Counted from the stretch's first letter, positions 8,570-18,277 are shown. The stretch is DNA of 59,613 nt from Magnetococcales bacterium (GCA_015228975.1 JADGCN010000008.1:1-59613); one strand, 5' to 3'. The notes: generated by a model from the sequence alone, not told the origin. Made by a program: numbers and translations.

Positions 8570-10930
8570 TCATGGATCCTGCCGACTGACGACAATTTTG
8601 ACTTCCTCCATGGCGGATACAGGGAGGGTCATCCGTAACAAACCCTCATGATCGGACGCGATGACAATGTGACCCTGTTGCATGGGTACGTTGTTGTGAT
8701 CGAAAGTTTCCACACGATAATTTCCCGGTTTCGGGACTTTCCAAGCCATGTCACCTTTGCCAAAACCGTGGGCGTTGAAGGTGAACCGGTGCGGTTCGAT
8801 GATCGTGAGCCCGAAAATGCGCCAGCGACTTTCGAGTAGATAAGGTCGCGGGGCAGGCGGGGGGCGTGCGGGTGTCTGGTAGGGTATGATCATGATTTGG
8901 GGGGTGTTGATAGCTTGGTCCAGGGCAACGTACAGGCTCCCCTGAAAATGCCGCTGGCCTATGATCCCTTTGGATTGGGCAAAATCGACCTGTTTGAGGG
9001 TAGCATGGTCGAAGCGGATGGTTTGCAGGTTGCCTCGATTGCGAATTTCTACGGCCCCTGATGGCAGTCGGTAAAGATTGGCCTGAATGGCGCCCTCGGC
9101 AATCGATGCGTAAAAGCTGGTGGCCACCGGGGCCAATGCTTGTGACCGGGCATAGTCCAGATTGCTTTTCAATGCGTTGAGACTGGCCAGTTTTTCCCCG
9201 GAATACAGGTGGTAATAAATATTGAAAGGAATGAGGCGTCGCGGAGTTTCGGAGTTCTTGACGGTATGGATTAAATATTTAAAACCGAAAAACTGATCGG
9301 TCCACAGGTTGGTATAGGTATTTTCGTTGCTGGCGGATGCGTAACACTGCCACTCCGACTGGACTTGACGCCCCAGGGGGGCGATCCAGGCGATTGAGGG
9401 AAATTTGGCATCAAATCGGGTATTGCCTCCGTTAAGATTGGCCATTTTGGCTTGGCGGGTGGCAGCCAGGGCTGCCTGGAATGGCAGGGTGTTTCCCGAC
9501 CATTGCAGGAGTCGGACGGTTTTATTGGGGGGGAGGAGTTGTTGCATGGTCCGGTTGGCGCCCTCGATTTCGTCGAACAGACTGAATGGCTTGCTGGCGT
9601 AGGAACGGGGTGTTTTATAATTCCTGTAACTTTCTTTGTTCTTTGCATCATCAGTATTGTGATTCTTGTCTTCCGAGGTGGTACTCTCCTGGAACAGGGA
9701 GGTGTCGATGGCTGCCGCGGTGTTTTTCTTCTTGAAGCCGAGAAATTCAAGGATACCATTGGATAGCAGGGCGTTTTCCCGTTCGGGATAATTTTTCAGA
9801 TAGGGGGTTTCGCGAGTTGCATCATAATGTTCAAAAAAGGCCCAGTCCAAGGGATGACTCAAGGTATGATTGCCCGCTTCAACCTGGGGGGGGGCAAATA
9901 AGGCTTTGGCAATCATCCGGTATTTGTCGGAACCGTACCAGGCGGGGTCCAGATCACCGACAACCGGGGCGACGGTTACAGGGAGTTCGGGATAGCCCTC
10001 GATGATTTCCTTGAGGATAACTTCGGCAACGGTCATCCTTCTGTCGTTATAAGGTTTGACTTCGGTCAGATTGCGCAGTCCATCACCGTCGATATGACTG
10101 TAGTAGATGCGTCGATTGGACAGGGTGGTGGCATCGGGTTTCGGCAAGTCGTCGGTGGCAAAGGCCAGTCGAAAAAACTCAAAGGGATTGATGATCCACT
10201 GAAAAAATTTATGATCCTCGAAGGGATCCTGATCCATGAACAGGGCGTAGTCGCCGGCAACGAAGCCGCCACGGGGACTGGTTGCGATGAGGACATGATC
10301 CTGTGTTGGCGTTGCAGCACTGCGGGCCAACAAATGGGGGGTGGCATCGGCTTGATCGGGGATTATGGCAAAATAGCCAGGGAGTTGTTTGGGCAGGGGA
10401 TGTTCAAAGCCGACGATCATTTTATCCTGGAGAATGATTTCTACATCCCGGGTCAGGGATACCCACTGGTCCTGGAAAGTAAAACCCATTGTCTGCCAAA
10501 ATGTTACCGTCAAAGGGAGTGGGGGGGGGATATCTTTCAGGTTGGTGGACCAGGGGGGACTTCCGAACAGGACCAACCGTTTGCCCGCATTCATGAAGCG
10601 AATCGCCCAGTTGAGAAAAATTTCCGGGTTTTCCGTCTGCGTGAAGTCGGTCCAGATGAGGGCACCCCGTACATCGGGCAGGGTGGCTGGGTCGGGCAGG
10701 GGATTCTGGATGTCCAGGTAACGGACACGCAAACCAAGATAATTAAGCGGCATTTCGGCAAATTTGTGTGTTTGGCCAAACCAGGCTTCGCCATTGTGTT
10801 GCTTTGAGTTGTAGAAAGCCAGGATGACGCGGGGAATAAGCGATGGTGCGGGCGCGGCCTCATCGGCACGGGCGGACGATGACATGATGCAAGCCACGAT
10901 CACGACCAATACATGACGAAAAAAAATCAT
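8570..10930 (-). CDS. PelA-like polysaccharide deacetylase with Rossmann-like and beta-sandwich regions
   Basis: About 786 aa, signal peptide at the N-terminus ending near SSSARA. The region of about residues 30-210 resembles the Rossmann-like middle domain of PelA. The next part is a CE4-like NodB-fold domain with HIDGDG (D281 and D283) and HTLSHP (H355, H359), matching the Asp plus His-x3-His metal site of PelA deacetylases. The last about 200 residues look beta-rich and fit the PelA C-terminal jelly roll. The ATG at 10930 overlaps the GH114 gene stop (ATGA). In Pseudomonas PelA the GH114 hydrolase and this deacetylase are one polypeptide that trims and deacetylates Pel exopolysaccharide; here they are two genes. 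No pelC-G is visible nearby, so a Pel role is inferred from architecture. Confidence 0.8.
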   Translation of the reverse strand: MIFFRHVLVVIVACIMSSSARADEAAPAPSLIPRVILAFYNSKQHNGEAWFGQTHKFAEMPLNYLGLRVRYLDIQNPLPDPATLPDVRGALIWTDFTQTENPEIFLNWAIRFMNAGKRLVLFGSPPWSTNLKDIPPPLPLTVTFWQTMGFTFQDQWVSLTRDVEIILQDKMIVGFEHPLPKQLPGYFAIIPDQADATPHLLARSAATPTQDHVLIATSPRGGFVAGDYALFMDQDPFEDHKFFQWIINPFEFFRLAFATDDLPKPDATTLSNRRIYYSHIDGDGLRNLTEVKPYNDRRMTVAEVILKEIIEGYPELPVTVAPVVGDLDPAWYGSDKYRMIAKALFAPPQVEAGNHTLSHPLDWAFFEHYDATRETPYLKNYPERENALLSNGILEFLGFKKKNTAAAIDTSLFQESTTSEDKNHNTDDAKNKESYRNYKTPRSYASKPFSLFDEIEGANRTMQQLLPPNKTVRLLQWSGNTLPFQAALAATRQAKMANLNGGNTRFDAKFPSIAWIAPLGRQVQSEWQCYASASNENTYTNLWTDQFFGFKYLIHTVKNSETPRRLIPFNIYYHLYSGEKLASLNALKSNLDYARSQALAPVATSFYASIAEGAIQANLYRLPSGAVEIRNRGNLQTIRFDHATLKQVDFAQSKGIIGQRHFQGSLYVALDQAINTPQIMIIPYQTPARPPPAPRPYLLESRWRIFGLTIIEPHRFTFNAHGFGKGDMAWKVPKPGNYRVETFDHNNVPMQQGHIVIASDHEGLLRMTLPVSAMEEVKIVVSRQDP

Positions 10931-11778
10931 GGGTGGGGCTCGGGGATCACTTGGTTTAATTCCCGGGTGGCCACGTAGGGAAGCAAACCATGGCTCCGTT
11001 GTTGGCGATAAATGGCGACCAGGCCAGGGATATCGCTGGGGAGCCAATAATCAAGTGAGAAAAGGCTTAAGTGGGGACGGATTTCTTTAAATCGTTGCAG
11101 TTGGGCCAGGATGGCGTTGTATTCGGCATCGGGGGTGAGAACGTAGGTTTGGCTTGCGGCATCATAGTGGCTGCGGATTGACTCCGCCAGGATCATGTCC
11201 ACATCGTAGAGCAGGTGTTCCAGGAGGTCAAAGCCGCGGTTGATCATGATCGGAACCTGGGGATAATGACGATGGATGGCCCGGATCAGGTCGATGCCCC
11301 CTTGTCGCATGCCAGCAAAGCGCTCGGGGTCCAACGATTCCAGATAGCCCGGATTATCCATGGTATCGATAAAAATACCGTGAAATCCCTGTTGCAAAAT
11401 CTCGGGTACCAACGTTTCAATGACCATCTGCGTCCAAATGGGGTTGCGAACATCCACCATGTAACTCCCCGGCCAATTCTTGTTTTCCATGAGCAACAGA
11501 TTGCGTTCCAACGCCGTGTGATAGTACGGTCGATGATTTTCCACTTCTCCCAGACTCAGATAACCCAGGATGGTCTTGCCCCGTTCTTTCAGGCGTTGCA
11601 GGGGGGGGTGGGACATGCTGTCGAAAACAATCAGGCTGTAGGATTCAAAACGCGATTCGGGTTCCTTGTCGGCGTAATAAACGACCCAGGAATTGGCGAA
11701 CGCCCCGTTGATCCAGGTCAGAAAGGTGAACAGGAACACCAGCGCGAAAGAGGGCTTTTCTCTGAAACAGGAGGGCAT
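10927..11778 (-). CDS. GH114-type endo-alpha-1,4-galactosaminidase (PelA hydrolase half)
   Basis: About 283 aa with a signal peptide (hydrophobic stretch then GAFA-N). The mature part is a TIM-barrel GH114 protein: WVVYYADKEP at the first strand, GYLSLGEVE, YMVDVRNP and FIDTMDNPGY, then ILAESIRSHY, which carries a likely catalytic acid. GH114 enzymes cut galactosamine-containing polysaccharides such as Pel. The ATG at 11778 is preferred over a TTG two codons upstream. It is the first gene of a two-gene unit with the deacetylase, and divergent from the TPR gene at 12024. Confidence 0.82.
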   Translation of the reverse strand: MPSCFREKPSFALVFLFTFLTWINGAFANSWVVYYADKEPESRFESYSLIVFDSMSHPPLQRLKERGKTILGYLSLGEVENHRPYYHTALERNLLLMENKNWPGSYMVDVRNPIWTQMVIETLVPEILQQGFHGIFIDTMDNPGYLESLDPERFAGMRQGGIDLIRAIHRHYPQVPIMINRGFDLLEHLLYDVDMILAESIRSHYDAASQTYVLTPDAEYNAILAQLQRFKEIRPHLSLFSLDYWLPSDIPGLVAIYRQQRSHGLLPYVATRELNQVIPEPHP

Positions 11779-12023
11779 GGCCAAGACTCATGAATGTACG
11801 TTTATATGGAAGGATGCCTTGATAAGGCGGTAAAAGCAAATGATTACGTGCAAGGGTCGGGGCATTTTTCCTGTCACAAGGAACAATCCTGTCGAGGTGT
11901 GCATCCATCGCGTCTTGCCCGGGGATTTCCATATTCCCGGTGATGGTTTTATCCGACAAACGGTATCATGGGAAAGCGATGGGCTGATTGGGCTTTGGGA
12001 CACCTGAAGTCAGGTTGGGGCGA

Positions 12024-14744
12024 ATGGCTCGATATTATTCCATAGGTTTGGTTTTGTGCATGGTGGGTATAGGCCTGGGGTATTTGTTGCTGCCGTCAGC
12101 CCATACGCTGGCGTTGATCTATTTGCGCGACCATGATTATGCCCGGGCCTTGGAATTGTTGGAAGGGGACCAGGTGACAACGGTTGCGGAAGCCTTGCGG
12201 TTATCCAACCTTTACTTGCAAAACGGCCAGGTTGATCAGGCGATCCAGGTTTTGGAAGCGATGGTGAAAAAACATCCAGGTCATCATGAGTTACGCCAGG
12301 AACTGGGAAAACTGTACCAGTATGCCCAAAGGGAGAAGGATTATCTGGCCAACCTTGAAGAGAGTCGGCAGACGCATCCCTCCCTGGAAGTGTTACAGCA
12401 ATTGGCCAACCTGTACAGTTTTTATTCGGATCCTGAGAAACAGATCCATGTCCTTGAAGAGATGGTCAAACGATATCCCAGGCAGATTACTGGATATCGG
12501 GATCTTGCCGCAGTTTTGATGGCGGAGTCCCGGTTTGAACGGGTGGTGACCACCTTGCAGGCCATGAAAACGCAGCATCCCCGGAGCATGGATGGGGAAA
12601 GCTTGCACAGATTGGTGTATGCCTTGCTCAAACTGGGCCAGGAGCGGGAAGCCCTGGCGGAAGCCCGTTCCTGGCTGGCCGGTCCGGTTGATGAACAAAC
12701 CATCGGTATGATCGAAGAATTGTTGTATCAGGGGGGATCCCCGGAGTTGGCGTGGCTGTGGCTGGAGGATGTGCGGCGGAAGCTGCCGAACTCCATGGAT
12801 GTGATGTTGCGCTGGGGGCGTATGGCGGCGCAGACGGGGCGCGGGGAAAACGTGTTGCCGGTATTGGAGGGATATTGGCGCCGAGGGGAATTACCGGCAG
12901 CGGGAATCATGTTGATGTCGGAAGTGGCCGTGCGCTTGCGCTGGTATGGCAAGGCGTTGCGCATCATGGCGAGTTTGCCCGTGGGGCAGCGACCGTATTG
13001 GTTACAGCGTGCCTTGGGCGAGGGGGTGCTTGCGGAAAGTGGAAGCTTTGCGGCACGGGGGGTCATGCAGGTGGTTGAATCCGGCTTTTTGGAAGATTAT
13101 CCCGTGTTGGCGGCGGAACTTTCATTACGTGCCGGCGTGAGCCAGGAGGATTTGCAGCATTGGTTGGACCGTGGGAAAGAAGTTTCCCTGGAACCTGAGT
13201 GGCGTGTGCGACTGGCGATTTTGTTTTTGCGTCTCGGGCGGTTGGCGGAAGGGGGTGGCATGTTGCGGGCACTGGCCAGGGAGACAACCGTGCCCCCGGC
13301 GGTATTCCGGGAGTTGGCCGGGTATTATATCCAAACCGGGGATATCAAAGGCGGGATTGCGTTCTTTGCGCAACTCCGGCAAGGGCAAACAAATGAATCC
13401 GTCGAAGAGGCCTGGGTGGTGTTGTTGGTCAGCAGTGGCGACCATCAGGGGGAATCTTTGGCTTGGTTGGCCGCTCGCACGGAGTTATCCGAAGCCTTTC
13501 TCAGTGACTTGGCCAATCGGGCGTTGGATACCGGGCAGCTCAAGTTGGCCCACACGTTGGTGGAGCGACTGGGACATGACGATGGTCAGGGGGGGATGAT
13601 CGTGGGCCAGGAAAGTTTGGCGCGGACCTTGTTGCGTGCGCGGTTGGATTGGGCGGATGGCAAATTCATGGCGGCAATGCAAAGATTGCGACCGTTGTAC
13701 CCTGTTTTGGATGCAAATGGCCACCAGTTCTATGAAGACGTGGTCATCGCGGCTTGGCGCGACAAACAGCCGGTACGCCCGGAAGTGCTGGCTTTGGTGC
13801 GCCGTCACCTGGGAACCCCTGGCCGGGTGGGGGACCTGGAACGACTTCGGCTCTATGGCATGTTGGCTTGGGAAGTGGGGGAACGGGGGCTCGGGGCGAA
13901 AGCTCTGATGGACGCGGCTGCGCATGCGACACCGGATAGCCCGGAAATGAAACAATTGTTGTATGTTTTGGGTCCGAGACCGGAGAAAGCCGCCTTGGAT
14001 TGGCTGTTAGCACGCACCCGGGGGGCTGGGGAGCGTGATTTGGCGGGTTGGGTGGATGTTATGACCGGGGTTGGGCAGGCGGAGATGGCATTGTCGATCG
14101 CTGAAGCGAGGCGGCCCATTCCTGGACGGGATCCCGCCTTGGCGGATGCCATGGCGCGGGCTTGCAGGTCGGCGAAAAATGTTGAAAAAATGGTGGCGAT
14201 TATCGATGGGGAAGTGTCGGTGACCTCGGACATCCCCCGATTGCATGCCTTGGCGGGCCTGGCGGAAGGGGGTGATCAGTCCAAGCTGGTGGAAAAGATT
14301 TATCAAAAGGTACTCAGTGGGGATGCCAATGATGAAAAGGCCTTGAAACGTCTGGGATACATGGCTTTTTATGCGGGCGAATGGGAACGGGCGATTGGCC
14401 TTCTCGGTCGTTATGTATCGCGCTATGACGACAATTACGAACCGTTTTTTTTTCTTGCCGAAGTGTATCGTTCTTTGGGGATGATGGAGAAGGCCAAACC
14501 TTTTTATCTGAAAGCATTGGCCAAGATTGACAGGATGGACCGACTTGAGCATTCGGTTCGGGTGGCACGGACGCGCATGACAGAGCGTGTGGGCCGTTGG
14601 GCCGAGGCGTTGAAAGGGTATGCGGGATTGTTACGGGAACAACCTGGTGATAAGCGATTGAAGGCGGACTATGTGGAGCTGCTGTTGGCGCGGGGCATGA
14701 CCCAGGAAGCCAATCAGGTATTGCGTGCGGCGGGGGTGCATTGA
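12024..14744 (+). CDS. Large membrane-anchored TPR protein, possibly PelB-like scaffold
   Basis: About 906 aa. A single N-terminal membrane segment (about residues 6-24) is followed by an almost continuous array of TPR-like helical repeats to the C-terminus (for example DYARALELLEGDQ, QVDQAIQVLEAM, EWERAIGLLGRYV). PelB has the same start, a membrane anchor and periplasmic TPRs that bind PelA, but ends in an outer-membrane porin barrel that is absent here. The divergent PelA-like genes at 8570-11778 make a split PelB/PelA relation plausible; this is inference, because TPR similarity alone is not diagnostic. The ATG at 12024 is chosen; a TTG at 11988 is an alternative. Confidence 0.72.
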   Translation: MARYYSIGLVLCMVGIGLGYLLLPSAHTLALIYLRDHDYARALELLEGDQVTTVAEALRLSNLYLQNGQVDQAIQVLEAMVKKHPGHHELRQELGKLYQYAQREKDYLANLEESRQTHPSLEVLQQLANLYSFYSDPEKQIHVLEEMVKRYPRQITGYRDLAAVLMAESRFERVVTTLQAMKTQHPRSMDGESLHRLVYALLKLGQEREALAEARSWLAGPVDEQTIGMIEELLYQGGSPELAWLWLEDVRRKLPNSMDVMLRWGRMAAQTGRGENVLPVLEGYWRRGELPAAGIMLMSEVAVRLRWYGKALRIMASLPVGQRPYWLQRALGEGVLAESGSFAARGVMQVVESGFLEDYPVLAAELSLRAGVSQEDLQHWLDRGKEVSLEPEWRVRLAILFLRLGRLAEGGGMLRALARETTVPPAVFRELAGYYIQTGDIKGGIAFFAQLRQGQTNESVEEAWVVLLVSSGDHQGESLAWLAARTELSEAFLSDLANRALDTGQLKLAHTLVERLGHDDGQGGMIVGQESLARTLLRARLDWADGKFMAAMQRLRPLYPVLDANGHQFYEDVVIAAWRDKQPVRPEVLALVRRHLGTPGRVGDLERLRLYGMLAWEVGERGLGAKALMDAAAHATPDSPEMKQLLYVLGPRPEKAALDWLLARTRGAGERDLAGWVDVMTGVGQAEMALSIAEARRPIPGRDPALADAMARACRSAKNVEKMVAIIDGEVSVTSDIPRLHALAGLAEGGDQSKLVEKIYQKVLSGDANDEKALKRLGYMAFYAGEWERAIGLLGRYVSRYDDNYEPFFFLAEVYRSLGMMEKAKPFYLKALAKIDRMDRLEHSVRVARTRMTERVGRWAEALKGYAGLLREQPGDKRLKADYVELLLARGMTQEANQVLRAAGVH

Positions 14745-14858
14745 CATACGCTACTAAAATATCGTTGTTTTTCAATATTATAATGAGATTCGGCTTGCCA
14801 TGGGAGAGGTTCGTGGTTACTTTAGAAAGGACAGGTAAACGTACAACAGGAGGTTGCC

Positions 14859-15140
14859 ATGGCTGTCCTACCCGAAATGGTTCCCGTATCTGACTTGCGC
14901 CAAGATGCCGCTGCTACTCTTAAGCGGTTGGAGCATTCCCGCGATCCCATTGTCATTACCCAACGGGGACGGGCCGCCGCTATCCTGATGGGGATTGAGG
15001 CCTACGAACGCGGTGAAGAAGAACGCCTTCTCCTTCGGCGTCTGGTCAAAGGCGATCAGGAGATCCAGAGTGGCCAGGGGCACTCCCTGGAGGAGGTCTT
15101 GGGCGAAGCCGAGGCGTTTTTGCACCGCGAATCTGCATGA
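14859..15140 (+). CDS. Type II antitoxin, Phd/YefM family
   Basis: About 93 aa. The N-terminal DNA-binding half has the Phd/YefM pattern: VPVSDLRQDAAATLKRL, then PIVITQRGRAAAILM and YERGEEE. The C-terminal tail is acidic and would wrap the toxin. A strong ribosome site (AGGAGG) lies seven bases before the ATG. Its stop overlaps the toxin start (ATGA at 15137), the usual coupling in such modules. The antitoxin is expected to repress its own promoter. Confidence 0.9.
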   Translation: MAVLPEMVPVSDLRQDAAATLKRLEHSRDPIVITQRGRAAAILMGIEAYERGEEERLLLRRLVKGDQEIQSGQGHSLEEVLGEAEAFLHRESA

Positions 15141-15427
15141 AGCTTCGGTTTACAACCTCGGCGCGGACTGAGTTTTTGGCGGCCTTCAAAACTATCTGCC
15201 GGGAGAATCCCACGGCAGCTCAGGCATATTTCCAGCGCGCCAAGCATGTGTTGCAACGCCTGGAGCCGTTTCCATACTCCGGGCGTTCTCTCCCAGAATT
15301 CCCCGACCTGCCGCATCGGGAGGTTATCGTGCCGCCCTACCGATTCATCTACCGGGTTTCTGATGATACTGTTTGGGTCGTCGCGGTCTGGCATGGGGCG
15401 AGACTTCTCGCAAACCCGGAGTTCTGA
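15137..15427 (+). CDS. RelE/ParE-family toxin
   Basis: About 96 aa. The fold signature is clear: an N-terminal beta strand (LRFTTSARTEF), two helices, then REVIVPPYRFIYRV and a C-terminal strand ending VVAVWHGAR. ParE/RelE toxins inhibit gyrase or cut ribosome-bound mRNA; the sequence does not decide which, although the YRFIYRV and HGAR pattern is common to the ParE side. Overlapped by the antitoxin gene upstream, forming a complete module. Confidence 0.88.
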   Translation: MKLRFTTSARTEFLAAFKTICRENPTAAQAYFQRAKHVLQRLEPFPYSGRSLPEFPDLPHREVIVPPYRFIYRVSDDTVWVVAVWHGARLLANPEF

Positions 15428-15517
15428 GCCATTATGACTTAACCAAGGTTGCGTCCATGATTGAGACGCAATTGCAGGTATTGCTGGCAATATGAGCGAT
15501 GGAGCGATGCTATTTTC

Positions 15518-15678
15518 TTAATTCTACTTTATCACATTAGAATATACGCCCTGGATCGCCGCTTTCGCGGGGATGACAGAGCAGAAAATCCGTTGAAAAA
15601 AAGCAACCGTCATCCCCGCGAAAGCGGGGATCCAGAAGCTACAAACGCCGAGCTGGAAATGTGACAAAGTAGAATTAA
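15518..15678. mobile_element. MITE-like nested palindrome without coding capacity
   Basis: A 161-base element with two nested inverted repeats. The outer arms are 15518-15538 and 15658-15678 (21 bases, one mismatch, TTAATTCTAC at the left tip). The inner arms are 15551-15577 and 15609-15635 (27 bases, one mismatch, core CCGCTTTCGCGGGGATGAC). The inner arm also matches bases 1-21 of this window. The two ends lie in intergenic DNA between the toxin gene and the LRV gene. No clear target duplication is seen. Non-coding size and terminal inverted repeats suggest a miniature transposable element or a composite of one with an extragenic palindrome. Confidence 0.65.
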
Positions 15679-15694
15679 AGTGAGTATCAAGGCT

Positions 15695-16837
15695 CTAACG
15701 GGTGAAGGAATCCATGACCTTTTGCTTGCTGCATTTCAGGCAATGAGATCCCATCATTTGGTTGATGCGGGATAACGTTTGGCCGCAATTCAGGCAAAGA
15801 CGGTTTTGTTGCCGGCGCTTGAGTTCAGCGGGATTTGCCGCCAGGGCGTTGCGGACACTGAGGGATGGATCCTCGGCGAATAGCGTGAGGATGCTTTCCG
15901 GTGCTTGCGGAAAGCTGGCGACGGCGGTACGCACGCGATCATCGGTGTCTCGGGCCAATGTTTGCAGGATTGTCATATCCAGGCGGGAATGACCCAGCAA
16001 TGTCATTTTAACCATGGAATTTTTTTGTTGGGTGAGTGCGAGCAGCACCTCCATGGGCGTATTGGGATTTCTGGCCAGGGCGAGGCCAATGGTTTCCTGT
16101 GGAAAAGCGGCCAGAGAGGTCAAAAGGGTGCTGGTTGTTTTCGGGGAGGCCGCCATGGCTTCCATGCGGGTGATGGCGGCCCGATGGACATCCCGATTGT
16201 CATCACGATAGAGTATTTCCAATATATCCAGTGTGATGGTTGGGTTGGCGCATACGGAAATCCGTACATCGGGGATGGCGCAGCGTGCGAACAGTTGGAC
16301 GAGGGGGGGATGGCTGGCTTCCCGGGCACGCTGGGCCACTCTTTTTTGTACCCTTTCGGAGCGATCCGATGCCAATAAATTGATTATTTTCAGGGTCAGA
16401 TGGTCGTTTTCCAGGACGGCTTCGCGGATGGTGGTTGAATTCTCCCGCGCCAGTGTTTCAATGGTCTGTACTGGCAGGGCGGGATTTTTGGCCGCTGCCA
16501 AGCGAACCTCCTTGAAATAGTCACCGGTGAGGCGGACCAGTTGTTCTTGAGGGGTGTGGGGGTTGCCGGCAACGCACTGGCGTATTTCCAGGTCTTCATC
16601 CTGTGCCAATTGTGTCAGTATGGCGGCACAGTGGGGATGTTCCAGGTTGAGAAAGGTTCCGACAACCTTTTTGGTGGATGGACAGTGGGACAGGAGGAAC
16701 AGCAGCACATCCCCGGGTAAGTCGGCGATCCAGAAGGTTTGGATGTGTACGTCAAAGATACCTTCCTTGATTTCATCCCGATTGTTCTGGGTAAATGCGA
16801 TGCAATCCTGCACCGATATGGGTTTGATGGCTGGCAT
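15695..16837 (-). CDS. Leucine-rich-repeat-variant (LRV) protein with C-terminal zinc ribbon
   Basis: About 380 aa, no signal peptide. From about residue 60 to 330 it is built of 24-residue helical repeats of the LRV/HEAT-like type, with recurring phrases such as VAGNPHTP, AAKNPALP, LARNPNTP and LAANPAE. The C-terminus holds CLNCG and CLKC, spaced like a small zinc ribbon. The founding LRV protein of Azotobacter carries a cysteine-rich Fe-S segment at its N-terminus next to nitrogen-fixation genes; here the cysteines are at the other end. Function is unknown; repeat proteins of this kind usually bind other proteins. It stands alone on its strand. Confidence 0.7.
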   Translation of the reverse strand: MPAIKPISVQDCIAFTQNNRDEIKEGIFDVHIQTFWIADLPGDVLLFLLSHCPSTKKVVGTFLNLEHPHCAAILTQLAQDEDLEIRQCVAGNPHTPQEQLVRLTGDYFKEVRLAAAKNPALPVQTIETLARENSTTIREAVLENDHLTLKIINLLASDRSERVQKRVAQRAREASHPPLVQLFARCAIPDVRISVCANPTITLDILEILYRDDNRDVHRAAITRMEAMAASPKTTSTLLTSLAAFPQETIGLALARNPNTPMEVLLALTQQKNSMVKMTLLGHSRLDMTILQTLARDTDDRVRTAVASFPQAPESILTLFAEDPSLSVRNALAANPAELKRRQQNRLCLNCGQTLSRINQMMGSHCLKCSKQKVMDSFTR

Positions 16838-16879
16838 AGGGCGAACGCTTTGAATGAGTGTGTGCGTACTGTATGTAAA

Positions 16880-18277
16880 TTAGAGTTTTTTCAGTTCTAC
16901 ACAAGCCATAAAACCGCCCCCTTCCGGGAAGCTGAATCGGATAGAGCCCTGGTGATCGCGAATGACCGCATCCGCGATGGCGAGACCGAGTCCCACCCCT
17001 CCGGTATCGGGGCTTCGGGAAGGTTCCAGGCGGAGAAATGGTTTGAAAACATGGTCCCACTCTTCCTTGGGGATACCGGGTCCGGGATCGCGGATGGCAA
17101 CGACCAATTTTTTCCCTGAGTCTTGTAACGAAACTTGGGCCGCCCCCCCGTACTGTACCGCATTATGGATGAGGTTCGTCAAGGCCCGTTTCATGGCCAG
17201 GGGGCGACACGAACAGGTTTGTTTGTCGGCTTCGACGAAGACAACCTGGTGTCCGGCATCGACCATATCGGCACAGATGGCGGAGAGGAGGCTGTTCATG
17301 TTGACGGGTTGTTTGGCTTCGCTACTCATGCTGTCCCGGGCAAACGTCAGGGTGGATGAAAGCATGAAGGCCATTTCATCCAGGGTGGCTATCATTTGTT
17401 TGCGCGTGGTTTCGTCGTCAACAAATTCGGCCAGCAGTTTGAGTTTGGTCAATGGGGTGCGCAGGTCGTGGGAAATGGCGGCGATCATCCGTAGCCGCTC
17501 TTCGACGAATTCGCGAAGTCGGCGATTCATGCGATTGAAGGCCCGGGCAACGGCAACGACTTCCGATGGTCCGTTCTCGGGGAGTTGAACGATGGAACGA
17601 TCCTGGCCTATGGTGTCGGCTGCGGCGACGATGCGTTTCAGGGGTTGGGTCATGTAGCCCGCAATGATCAGGGCGAATACCAAGGTGGCTCCCGTCATGA
17701 TGATTACCGACAGGGTGGCGTGGCGAAACAAAGGGACATGATTGGCCGCCAGGCGTGTTTCCAGCAGGAGTCGGTTTTCCCCGGGCAGATCGATCCAGGC
17801 ATGTAATTCTCGTTCCATGACGGTATCGTGCATCAACCGGATAATGTCCATTTCAAGATGGAACAGAAAGCGGTGGAACGATCCGTGGTGGTGGTTCCAA
17901 TCGGGCAGAGTGGCGTTGACCGCCGCAACGTGGGCCAGGGGGGCATGCAGCAGGGTTTCCAGGCGTTGTCGCAGGTGTTCATCGTTTTGTTCCGGGGGTG
18001 GGTTGAAATGCGGTCCTGATGCGGGAATGAGCCGACCATGCAGGTCATGGCGATTGATGGCGGACAAGACCGTCTCGTGCAGGGATGCCGGTGTTTCCAG
18101 GAGCAACCGCGTAATGACGGCCATCCGTGCCAGCAGTTCCTCTTCATTGGTGAGTACCGCAGGCTCCAATTTTTCGCTGGTGAATACCAGGATGCTCAGG
18201 ATATGGGAAAAAGTCAGGCCAACCAGTAAAATGACCAGTGTTCGTCCCGCCAAACTGATGGAAAACAAGGGCCTCAT
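16880..18277 (-). CDS. EnvZ/CpxA-type sensor histidine kinase
   Basis: About 465 aa. Two membrane segments (about residues 8-28 and 190-210) enclose a periplasmic sensor region of roughly 160 residues. HAMP, HisKA (ISHDLRTPLTKL) and HATPase (NLIHNAVQYGG, DPGPGIP, GVGLGLAIA) follow. It overlaps the response-regulator gene by ATGA, so the ATG at 18277 is used instead of an upstream in-frame start. The divergent metal efflux operon suggests that the pair senses a periplasmic metal and controls efflux, as CusS or CzcS do; the metal cannot be read from the sequence. Confidence 0.92.
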   Translation of the reverse strand: MRPLFSISLAGRTLVILLVGLTFSHILSILVFTSEKLEPAVLTNEEELLARMAVITRLLLETPASLHETVLSAINRHDLHGRLIPASGPHFNPPPEQNDEHLRQRLETLLHAPLAHVAAVNATLPDWNHHHGSFHRFLFHLEMDIIRLMHDTVMERELHAWIDLPGENRLLLETRLAANHVPLFRHATLSVIIMTGATLVFALIIAGYMTQPLKRIVAAADTIGQDRSIVQLPENGPSEVVAVARAFNRMNRRLREFVEERLRMIAAISHDLRTPLTKLKLLAEFVDDETTRKQMIATLDEMAFMLSSTLTFARDSMSSEAKQPVNMNSLLSAICADMVDAGHQVVFVEADKQTCSCRPLAMKRALTNLIHNAVQYGGAAQVSLQDSGKKLVVAIRDPGPGIPKEEWDHVFKPFLRLEPSRSPDTGGVGLGLAIADAVIRDHQGSIRFSFPEGGGFMACVELKKL

